Shown here: in pieces, positions 8,624-15,551 of the stretch | Position numbering within the stretch: the first letter of the stretch is position 1 | How the letters are laid out: every line of letters begins with the position of its first letter | Assembly (NCBI RefSeq): GCF_044904605.1 | Contig: NZ_JADIKI010000021.1 | Location: forward strand, 904,677 to 968,676 | Origin: Dyella_B humi | GTDB taxonomy: Bacteria; Pseudomonadota; Gammaproteobacteria; Xanthomonadales; Rhodanobacteraceae | Length of the DNA stretch: 64,000 nucleotides | Direction: 5' to 3' | Made by a program: the position numbers and the translations under genes | The notes under the pieces: model-generated | The model's input: the letters and a program-made list of their open reading frames with translations, nothing else | Databases searched by the model: none | Told to the model about the DNA's origin: nothing

Positions 8624-8814
8624 CTGTCCCGCGATTTTTCCCCGACGGTTCTTGATCTAGTGAAAATACCCTTCTAGCCAACAATCGGTGAGTCAGGACT
8701 GCATAGGTTTCGACAATATCGGCTTTCGACCTATAGCTGACAAGCAAGGCTTAGGGGGAGTCCATATACAGACGTTGACGGCGATGCCTTTAATGGCCCC
8801 TCCGTTCGCATCGG

Positions 8815-9585
8815 CTACAAACCACTTTGTCTATCTTCAAGTGCTTGTCGGACACGGTCCAGGCCAACATCGACTGCCCTCCAAACACCCTCATTACCAA
8901 CTACTTGGCAAAAAAGTTCATTGATCCCACCCGGGGTAGCGTGCTCTTGCATAAGCCCTCTGAAGTCGGGATCAGGTTCATGCAGAGATACAGCGACCTC
9001 CCCAAACATCGCTGCGACATATTGCTGGGCTTCCGATTGGGAAATCCCGTGAGCCGCAAGCCAATTACTTATCTGGTTCAGATAAAGAAAATGCGCAGCA
9101 ATGGTCGCCGTCGATGCTGAGAAGTGGTCGAAAGCAGTTTCGTCGGCGACCTCTATAACACGGCCGAGCCGATCGAATAGACCACGCGCAGGTTCTATAG
9201 CAGGGCACAGGGGTGTGATGCCACGCCGGATCGCAACGGACGGCAACGGGATGGCACGCACGATGTTCTGCACTGGCGCGGCAAGTTCGCGCAACATCCG
9301 GAGAGGAACACCTGCCATCACACTTATCAGGCTCTGATCACCAAACGTGAGCGCCGACATCACCCGTCGTGCATCTGCGGGTCGCACACACAAAAGCACG
9401 ACGGCAGATTGTTCGACGACTGCCTGATTGCTATCCGCTACGCGAACGTTTGGATAGGAGGCCGCAAGCTTCGCCACCACTTCTGCGTTGCGAGGCGAAA
9501 GCAGAATTTCCGGCGGATCCTTGCCTTCACTCAAACCTGAGACTATGGCAGCACCTATCGCCCCTACCCCAATAACACCAAGCAT
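8815..9585 (-). CDS. pyrroline-5-carboxylate reductase-like protein
   Basis: A 256-residue protein with the N-terminal NAD(P) motif VIGVGAIGAAIVSGL, the reductase core (VVLLCVRPADARRVM, ISVMAGVPL, VRAIPLPSVAIRRG) and the C-terminal helical domain with ATPGGINE. ProC makes proline from pyrroline-5-carboxylate. The usual MPN near residue 120 is replaced by IPLP and the expected TxAGxTP-type motif is only partly kept, so this is probably a paralogue rather than the housekeeping enzyme. It is monocistronic. Confidence 0.75.
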   Translation of the reverse strand: MLGVIGVGAIGAAIVSGLSEGKDPPEILLSPRNAEVVAKLAASYPNVRVADSNQAVVEQSAVVLLCVRPADARRVMSALTFGDQSLISVMAGVPLRMLRELAAPVQNIVRAIPLPSVAIRRGITPLCPAIEPARGLFDRLGRVIEVADETAFDHFSASTATIAAHFLYLNQISNWLAAHGISQSEAQQYVAAMFGEVAVSLHEPDPDFRGLMQEHATPGGINELFCQVVGNEGVWRAVDVGLDRVRQALEDRQSGL

Positions 9586-9674
9586 CGTATGGGTTTCCTT
9601 ATGAAATCAGTGGGTACGCCCTCGGTTCGGTAGACACATGGTAGCTTCACGAAAGATGATCGGGAGAAGGTCGT

Positions 9675-10772
9675 TTACAGGACGGGGAACAACCAGAATG
9701 CGAGCCCAACGAGTCCGATAAATGCCCCGCTCAACACCTCGCCGTAGCGTTCAATGGCACCGAATCTAACGCGTTGAAGCGACGCGGTTGAGTACACACA
9801 AAGCAGCACATAGGTAACGATGGTACTCGCCGCAAACACGAGCGCCATGATGATGATAAGACTCAGCCCATACTTTCCGGCGGCGAAAAACGCAGGGATT
9901 CCCTCGACCATGGGTGAAGAACCCAGAATCAGCAGAAGCGCGGTTCGCGATGACGTTTTCTGCGCAGCTCCAGAGCTGTCGCGGTGGTTGTGTGGGTGGC
10001 TATGATCATGGTGATCGTCATGCTCATGGCCCCCGTGATGATGCTCATGCTCCGCGAATACCGTCTGGTACACATGAGCGTGGTCATCGTGATGTACGGT
10101 GACTTTAAGGTCGAATCCATGCGGCTCGGGAATGTCGTCCAGGGATTCCCAATACTCACCGCGTCGTGTAAAGGCAAATGTCTGGCGACTGCCGTCGTCA
10201 CGACACGTTTCGACGGTGACGGTGCCTACCAAGTCGGGCCGCGTCGAAGTGAAGCGGAAACGCGGCGGCTGACCCCATTCGTAGATGGACAGCTCGAGCA
10301 CACCGTGCTCTCCGTCCATCCGCTGCAATTCCGGGCCATGAATAACCTCGTCGGGGCCATTCGCACCGGCCAGATGGGAGAAGTCGTGCGTGTGCCCGTG
10401 CGGGCCGTGACTGTGTCCGTGCCCTTCGCCCGAGCGCAGCTCAAGCCATGACGAAATCCCAATCCACAGCCCAAACGCGATGAGTGCCACGCTGGAAATA
10501 GTGTCGACCCAATGTCCAAACTTCGCTGCCACTGCGACACCGGCAAGCCAGACTATGGCAGCGAGGATGAGCGTCGTGACGATATGGCCCGTTCCAGCCT
10601 GAAGCGCTGCCCGAGCAGTCTCCGCCTTGCTCCAGCCTCGCTGCCGGGCGATAAGCGTGATGGGCACCCAGTGGTCAGGGACGATGGTATGCAGGACACC
10701 CACAACAAGAACTGCGCCGACGAGCAGTGTCGCCGACCCGGTATTCAATTGCTCAAAGGAAAGAAGGCTCAT
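9675..10772 (-). CDS. nickel/cobalt exporter-like membrane protein (RcnA/NicO type)
   Basis: A 365-residue inner-membrane protein. Three N-terminal membrane segments include the conserved VLHTIVPDHWVPITLIARQ, in which His and Asp are typical metal-path residues. A long hydrophilic region (about 115-275) carries two His clusters (GHGHSHGPHGHTHD and HEHHHGGHEHDDHHDHSH), then three more segments (SSPMVEGIPAFFAAGKYG onward). A His-rich loop between membrane helices is typical of RcnA-like Ni/Co efflux. The loop here also holds a folded-looking insert of about 90 residues. It starts eight bases after the CsoR-family gene, which very likely senses the metal exported. Specificity for Ni, Co or both is inferred. 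Confidence 0.8.
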   Translation of the reverse strand: MSLLSFEQLNTGSATLLVGAVLVVGVLHTIVPDHWVPITLIARQRGWSKAETARAALQAGTGHIVTTLILAAIVWLAGVAVAAKFGHWVDTISSVALIAFGLWIGISSWLELRSGEGHGHSHGPHGHTHDFSHLAGANGPDEVIHGPELQRMDGEHGVLELSIYEWGQPPRFRFTSTRPDLVGTVTVETCRDDGSRQTFAFTRRGEYWESLDDIPEPHGFDLKVTVHHDDHAHVYQTVFAEHEHHHGGHEHDDHHDHSHPHNHRDSSGAAQKTSSRTALLLILGSSPMVEGIPAFFAAGKYGLSLIIIMALVFAASTIVTYVLLCVYSTASLQRVRFGAIERYGEVLSGAFIGLVGLAFWLFPVL

Positions 10773-10780
10773 GACTGCTC

Positions 10781-11059
10781 TTAGAGATATTTGCTAATTT
10801 CTTTGAATTCGACGAGCGCAGCTTTGGCGGACTTGGCGTCAGCGCCAGTTTGCGCCTCGAGGCAGTGATCCACGTGGTCGTGGATAAGTGCCTTCTTCGC
10901 ATTCGCGATGGCCTTTTCGATTGCGTGAAGCTGCTGGGCAAGCTCGACGCAGTTACGACCGGTTTCAATCATCCCGATCGTGCTATGCAAGTGCCCTTCT
11001 GCGCGTTTAAGCCGCCGAATGATGTCGGCATGGGAAGTGTGAGTGGCTGTCTTGTTCAT
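10781..11059 (-). CDS. CsoR/RcnR/InrS-family metal-sensing repressor
   Basis: A 92-residue all-helical regulator (IIRRLKRAEGHLHSTIGMIE, then NCVELAQQLHAIEKAI). Metal ligands fall at Cys37, His62 and Cys66, which is the Cys-His-Cys spacing of CsoR (copper) and InrS (nickel); His7 and His10 near the N-terminus fit the extra ligand of Ni/Co sensors. RcnR proper has His in place of the last Cys. With a His-rich Ni/Co-type exporter eight bases downstream, a Ni or Co sensor is most likely. These proteins bind DNA without metal and release it on binding. The first codon overlaps a large palindrome (11058-11095). Confidence 0.85.
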   Translation of the reverse strand: MNKTATHTSHADIIRRLKRAEGHLHSTIGMIETGRNCVELAQQLHAIEKAIANAKKALIHDHVDHCLEAQTGADAKSAKAALVEFKEISKYL

Positions 11060-11095
11060 TTACTTATCCTATCCTCCTGGATAGGATAAGTAAAT
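11058..11095. promoter_or_regulatory. 17 bp perfect inverted repeat, operator of the metal-sensor operon
   Basis: Arms ATTTACTTATCCTATCC and GGATAGGATAAGTAAAT are exact complements around TCCT. The left end includes the first two bases of the regulator start codon. Position and symmetry point to an autoregulatory operator for the CsoR-family protein; the same DNA would also form a strong hairpin at the 5-prime end of the mRNA. Confidence 0.75.
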
Positions 11096-11208
11096 GCCGA
11101 TTGCCACAGTGCCCAGACACCTAACCACGTAAGCTGCCTTAGTGGCTCGGATGTATCCGCCATCGTCCAAGCAAAGGTGGACGCCGGCATGACGGGACAT
11201 CCGTGCTC

Positions 11209-12477
11209 TCAACTAGCGTGAAGGATCCGAAAGCGATCGGGTTCATCCGGATCGCGATCAACGACTTGGACTGGCGGCCAAGTCCATTGCCACACGCTGA
11301 TGCCTGGCGTGCGTGAGAACTGGATTTTCCCGCGAGTGCCTTCGACGACAACGTGCGACCAGGGCTCTGTACTACCCACCCGATTCACGCCGTGGGACCG
11401 CAGCACATCGGTAAGGACAGTGATCGTGTCGTAGCCCTCGAAGGCAACGAAGGAAGGTGCTTCAGTCAGTCGCTCGCGGAGGCTCGCCTCGACTCGTACA
11501 CCGAGTGAGCTGAGGCGCTCGGGCAGGTAGCGCAAGAACGGGATCGAGACGCCGTCGTCCCCCAGCAACGTCGCCCATTCGACGAACTCCGGTTGTCCCG
11601 CGGGAGCACCAATCAGTATCTCGGCTAGACGCTGGTCGCGGCGGACAGACCTGACGATCGACACCGCCGGCTCCGGGTGGCCGACCAGAAGAAGGAGGGC
11701 TGTCGCGCGATGGTCGACCAGTTCGTCGCACACGGCCTCGGGCGCAAGCGTGCGCATATCGAGTTCGAGGATGGTGCCGCCGCGTGGCGCAAGGTAATCC
11801 CGCAGAATGCGAGCCCCAGATGCCCAGTAGATACTCGGCTGGGTTGCTACGGCGATTCGACGATGGCCCGCGCTGAGGAGGAAGTCTGCATAGATCTGCC
11901 AACCGTGTGACTGTGCCGGGGCGAGGCGCGCGACCCAATCCGTTGGCTGTTCGGTAAGCGCGTCGAGAACCGCTGACGAGCAAAGGAAGGGCAAGCCGAG
12001 AGCGTCGGCCCGGGCAGCTACGGCGCGAGCGACAACGCTGTGATACTCCCCCGCCAACGCGACCACGCCTAGACGAGCCAATTCATCCACGGCTGCTGCG
12101 GCTTTCTGTGGATCAGCCGCAGTGTCTCGGACTATCAGTTCGAGTGGTCTTCCCAAGACCCCGCCGTTGTCGTTCACGTCGCGAACAGCCAGATCGAGGC
12201 CGGCAAGCAAGTGTTGGCCCGCCTCGACCCAGCCGGGCCGACTCAGCGGAACGAGCGCGCCGATACGGACAGATGCTCCGTCGGTCCTTTCCGCTCCCGA
12301 TGACGACTGTGACGTACTCACCTGTTGATGTCTCCCTTGTAACGGGTTGTGGTTTGCCTGCGTCGCAGAAACACGCGTGAGTGGCAAGCTGCAGTTGATC
12401 ACTGCGACCCTCGTGTAGACGAAGATACTAACGAGGGTCAGGACCCATAAACCGAACGAAAACCAGGGTGACGACAT
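11209..12477 (-). CDS. periplasmic ligand-binding protein (branched-chain amino acid type), orphan
   Basis: About 422 residues: a short N-terminal membrane segment (FGLWVLTLVSIFVYTRVAV), a Ser/Gln-rich linker, then a type I periplasmic binding fold of the Peripla_BP_6 family (IGALVPLSRPG, LAVRDVNDNGGVLGRPLELI, FVAFEGYDTITVL). Family members deliver amino acids or amides to ABC transporters, but no permease or ATPase is nearby. A membrane anchor instead of a cleavable signal suggests a membrane-tethered receptor. A TTG start at 12498 would place the gene directly after the GST stop; I prefer the ATG at 12477. The lone context hints at acquisition. Confidence 0.75.
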   Translation of the reverse strand: MSSPWFSFGLWVLTLVSIFVYTRVAVINCSLPLTRVSATQANHNPLQGRHQQVSTSQSSSGAERTDGASVRIGALVPLSRPGWVEAGQHLLAGLDLAVRDVNDNGGVLGRPLELIVRDTAADPQKAAAAVDELARLGVVALAGEYHSVVARAVAARADALGLPFLCSSAVLDALTEQPTDWVARLAPAQSHGWQIYADFLLSAGHRRIAVATQPSIYWASGARILRDYLAPRGGTILELDMRTLAPEAVCDELVDHRATALLLLVGHPEPAVSIVRSVRRDQRLAEILIGAPAGQPEFVEWATLLGDDGVSIPFLRYLPERLSSLGVRVEASLRERLTEAPSFVAFEGYDTITVLTDVLRSHGVNRVGSTEPWSHVVVEGTRGKIQFSRTPGISVWQWTWPPVQVVDRDPDEPDRFRILHAS

Positions 12478-12498
12478 CGAGCCCGGTACGGAACTCAA

Positions 12499-13152
12499 TC
12501 AGGCGGCTGATGGCTGGGCCGTGTTAAACGCCAATTGGGCGGCGAAAGCTCGCTGGTATGCGGGCCGCGCTTCGCCGCGGGCGACATAGGCAGCCAGCTT
12601 CGGAAATTCATTCAGAATGCCCGATGGTCTCGTCCTGAGCAGCACCGACACCATCATCAGGTCGCCCGCGCTGAATGCGCCATCCAGCCATTCGGCATCA
12701 CCCAGGCGCGCGGAGAGTTGGCTCAGCCGATGGCGGATGCGATCCAGGACCAGAGGCAGGCGCTCCTTACTCCAGGGCTTATCGCCCTCCGCAAACTTGA
12801 CGGTTACGATTTCAAGGATCGGCGGCTCCACCGAGTTGAGCGCGGCAAACATCCATGTGATCGCACGCGCCCGGGCGTTGGCGTCCTCCGGCAACAAACC
12901 CGGATGGCGCGAGGCAATATGGAAAATGATCGCGCCTGACTCGAACAGCACAAGATCGCCTTCCTCATAGGTTGGAATCTGGCCGAAAGGATGAACGGCC
13001 AGATGCGCAGGCTCCTTCATCGCAGAGAACGAAACAGGGCGAACCTCGTAGGGTTGGCCCGCTTCTTCAAGCGCCCAGCGCACGCGCGTATCGCGCGCCA
13101 GTCCCTTGCCGCCATCGGGCGAGCGTTCAAAGGCGGTAATGATGATGCTCAT
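12499..13152 (-). CDS. glutathione S-transferase family protein
   Basis: About 217 residues with the thioredoxin-like N-terminal domain (VRWALEEAGQPYEVRPVSF, then HPFGQIPTYEEGDLVLFESGAI, the glutathione-binding ES motif) and the helical C-terminal domain (DAEWLDGAFSAGDLMMVSVL). It conjugates glutathione to electrophiles or acts as a peroxidase; the true substrate is unknown. The ATG at 13152 is chosen for an AGAGGAA site upstream. The periplasmic binding protein gene follows with little or no gap, though a functional link is not evident. Confidence 0.88.
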   Translation of the reverse strand: MSIIITAFERSPDGGKGLARDTRVRWALEEAGQPYEVRPVSFSAMKEPAHLAVHPFGQIPTYEEGDLVLFESGAIIFHIASRHPGLLPEDANARARAITWMFAALNSVEPPILEIVTVKFAEGDKPWSKERLPLVLDRIRHRLSQLSARLGDAEWLDGAFSAGDLMMVSVLLRTRPSGILNEFPKLAAYVARGEARPAYQRAFAAQLAFNTAQPSAA

Positions 13153-13325
13153 CGTGAGGTTCCTCTTCGTGCAAGTCATTGGCTGCGGGCTGCAAGACTT
13201 TGTGTCGACAGCGCCATGAGGTCGAGAACATGTTCGCAAAGCTATTAAAGACTGGTGGCGTATCTCAATGCGCTACGACCACTGCGCCTAAACATTCTTC
13301 AGCGCTATCTGCATCACGGCAACCG

Positions 13326-13712
13326 TTATCTTTTGGCTCGGTCAATGAGTCCTGGCTCTAATAAATAAAACGGCCGAATCTCGATCTCGCTCGGTACCTG
13401 CATGGGATTGGGGCAGCGCTTCACCCAGGCGACCGCCTCGTCCATGTCTTTGACGTCCCAGATCCAGAAGCCGGCGATCAGCTCTTTGGTTTCGGTGAAT
13501 GGTCCGTCGATCACCGTGCGGCCGGAGCCATCGAACGCGACACGCTTGGCCTCCGAGGTGGGCTTGAGGCCCTCGGCCATGAGCAGCACGCCGGCATTGC
13601 GCAGCTCGTCGTTGAACTTGCCCATCGCCTCCATCATCTCAGCCATCCACTCCGGCGAGGCAGTCCCCTTTTCGCTGTCATCAGTCGCCTTCACCAACAC
13701 AATCACACGCAT
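13326..13712 (-). CDS. YCII-related (DGPF-domain) protein 2
   Basis: About 128 residues: MRVIVLVKATDDSE at the start, AEGLKPTSEAKRV, the DGPFTETKELIAGFWIWDV signature near residue 75 and a PSEIEIRPF end. The start at 13712 has AAGGAG eight bases upstream. The upstream 26 codons that remain open belong to the conserved promoter element, not to the protein. It is more canonical than the YCII copy at 8094. YCII genes in this setting are usually under an ECF sigma factor. Confidence 0.88.
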   Translation of the reverse strand: MRVIVLVKATDDSEKGTASPEWMAEMMEAMGKFNDELRNAGVLLMAEGLKPTSEAKRVAFDGSGRTVIDGPFTETKELIAGFWIWDVKDMDEAVAWVKRCPNPMQVPSEIEIRPFYLLEPGLIDRAKR

Positions 13713-13759
13713 CGCCTGTCTCCTTGTTTGAACCGGATTTATCGACCTAGCATCGAAAC

Positions 13760-13786
13760 GACGAACGGGGTTTTCGGAAATCGACA
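13760..13786 (-). promoter_or_regulatory. ECF42-like promoter before YCII gene 2
   Basis: On the minus strand TGTCGA (13786-13781), 17 bp, CGTC (13763-13760), about 48 bp before the YCII start. The spacer and flanks are close to those of the element at 8597-8623 (roughly three quarters of about 70 positions match by eye). Confidence 0.65.
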
Positions 13787-13979
13787 TCATCCTGCAAATT
13801 TCTTCGACGGTTTCCAGGCCAGCGGTCAGCCACGTGATTCCAGATTAGGATCATCCACTGCGAAGGTACGGTTTAACCACTGCTTTTGACAGGGCTGGGA
13901 GCCACGTTTAACCTCTTTCGCGCAATCACGCTTTGGCCGTATGTCCTGTAGCCACCGCTTCATCTGACGGGGGAGTGCC

Positions 13980-15104
13980 ATGCAGACGATTGGCGTACTG
14001 GCGTTGCTGCGCAAAGAGCGCTTTCTTGCCATTAGCGTGCTGACGACTCTGGCGTTCTATTTATTCGGCGATACGTTATTCGGCGGCTTGTCCAGCCTCT
14101 ATCGCCTTGCCCTGGTTTTCTTCTGGTTGTTCTCGGTGGTGCTCGGCTCGGCGCTAGCCGTGGTGCGCCATGCCGAAGGGTTAGCTGAAAAGCTGGGTGA
14201 ACCCTATGGCACGCTGATCCTCACCTTGTGCATCACTTCGATTGAAGTGGTCAGCATCACGGCCATCATGTTGCACGGGGAAAACAACCCGACGCTCGCG
14301 CGCGACACCTTGTTCGCCGTGACCATGATCGTGCTCAACGGCATGGTCGGCCTCTCTCTGCTGCTGGGTGGCTGGCGCTATCACGAGCAGTATTACAACC
14401 TGCAGGGAGCCAATACGTATCTTGGGGTGATTATTCCGCTGGGCGTGTTGTGCCTGGTGATGCCGGATTTCATTGTGACGGCATCGGGTCCACCGAGGAT
14501 GTCTGCGGCACAGAAGATCTTCGTAGCTGCCGTTTCCCTGGGGCTTTACTTAGCATTCCTGGCGTTGCAGACCAGCAGGCACCGTGCGTATTTCACCGTA
14601 CAGAACACGGTGATGGACGAAAGCAAAGCTTCCGACGCCAAGCCCTCCGACTCGCCGCTCGCGCTGCATGCGATTCTGCTGGTGGTCTATATGTCACTGG
14701 TGGTGTATCTGGCGGAGAAGCTGGCACCACCCGTGGACTACGTTGTCGAAACCATGGGTAAGCCGGCCGCGCTGGCAGGACTTGCCATGGCCGTACTGGT
14801 GGCTACGCCGGAAATCGTCGGCGCCGTGCGCGCTGCGGGCCGGAACAATCTGCAGCGGTCGATGAACATCTTTCTGGGTTCCGTGCTGTCGACCATCGGC
14901 CTGACCATTCCCGCCATCATCGTGATCAGCGAATTGACACAACATCCGGTGCGGCTGGGATTGGAGCACACTGACTTGCTGCTGTTTGTGCTCACCCTGG
15001 CGCTGTGTATGGTGACCTTTTCCAGTGGGCGCACCAATATTCTTCAGGGCGGCGTACACCTGATCCTGTTTCTGGCTTATCTGTTTTTGATTTTTGCGGG
15101 GTAG
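13980..15104 (+). CDS. chaA: calcium/sodium:proton exchanger (ChaA family)
   Basis: A 374-residue inner-membrane antiporter with about eleven membrane segments. Both cation-exchanger repeats are clear: HAEGLAEKLGEPYGTLILTL in the first half and VATPEIVGAVRAAGRNNLQR with MNIFLGSVLSTIGLTIP in the second. The length matches E. coli ChaA (366). It moves Ca2+, Na+ or K+ out in exchange for protons and supports growth at alkaline pH. A charged loop near residue 220 separates the halves. It is monocistronic and followed by a GC-rich stretch before the receptor leader. Confidence 0.88.
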   Translation: MQTIGVLALLRKERFLAISVLTTLAFYLFGDTLFGGLSSLYRLALVFFWLFSVVLGSALAVVRHAEGLAEKLGEPYGTLILTLCITSIEVVSITAIMLHGENNPTLARDTLFAVTMIVLNGMVGLSLLLGGWRYHEQYYNLQGANTYLGVIIPLGVLCLVMPDFIVTASGPPRMSAAQKIFVAAVSLGLYLAFLALQTSRHRAYFTVQNTVMDESKASDAKPSDSPLALHAILLVVYMSLVVYLAEKLAPPVDYVVETMGKPAALAGLAMAVLVATPEIVGAVRAAGRNNLQRSMNIFLGSVLSTIGLTIPAIIVISELTQHPVRLGLEHTDLLLFVLTLALCMVTFSSGRTNILQGGVHLILFLAYLFLIFAG

Positions 15105-15171
15105 CACCCCGTTGCGGCCGCGGGCAGCGATTGAGCTAGCCCCATTATTTCTTCACCTTTTTTTGAACGGA

Positions 15172-15198
15172 TGTCGATTTTTCGACCTCCCGTTCGTC
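15172..15198 (+). promoter_or_regulatory. third TGTCGA-N17-CGTC promoter
   Basis: TGTCGA (15172-15177), 17 bp, CGTC (15195-15198) on the plus strand, followed by GTTCAGATG as in the YCII copies (GTTTCGATG). Spacing is exactly as in the two YCII promoters. The next clear gene is the TonB receptor at 15552, so its transcript would have a leader of about 340 nt. Confidence 0.5.
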
Positions 15199-15298
15199 GT
15201 TCAGATGTAAGCAACTGGTCGGGCCGGACGCACAGTCAGGCCCGGTAGCCGTTGCGCGCCTCGAATGCCATTTATGACACGAGACAAGGGAGCCAAAG

Positions 15299-15322
15299 AT
15301 GAAGAAAAAAACTATTTCTTAA
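15299..15322 (+). other. possible seven-residue leader peptide
   Basis: ATG-AAG-AAA-AAA-ACT-ATT-TCT-TAA preceded by AAGGGA at seven bases. A hairpin follows 27 bases after the stop. It may be a translated leader affecting the receptor mRNA; frames this short also arise by chance. Confidence 0.2.
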
Positions 15323-15551
15323 GATACTTAGACACGCCATATCGGCTTGTTGCGTCGGCTTCCGGCGCAACCGCCTTGGCGCGGCAATTGGCGTGTGGTT
15401 ACCCACGCATGACGCCGTTTTCTCGATATCTGCCGCCGGCAAATGGTCCGACGGCAGCGCCGCACCGGGCATGTAAGTACCACCAACAACAACCAGCAAA
15501 GGAGTTAGCAAACGTGTAGTCACACTCAAAAGTAAAAAGGGAGGATCTACC

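Larger units (their letters stand above)
15105..15551. other. long leader region of the TonB receptor gene
   Basis: This 447 bp stretch has no convincing protein gene apart from an eight-codon mini-frame at 15299-15322. It holds the third ECF42-like promoter (15172-15198), the mini-frame, and a hairpin with stem GTTGCG/CGCAAC (15349-15371, with an inner CGG/CCG). An 84-codon frame at 15265 lacks a ribosome site and family resemblance, and is rejected. Confidence 0.5.

Noticed and set aside
15265..15519. 84-codon frame before the TonB receptor
   Set aside because: No ribosome site or family; it lies in the leader and overlaps the mini-frame and hairpin in another phase.
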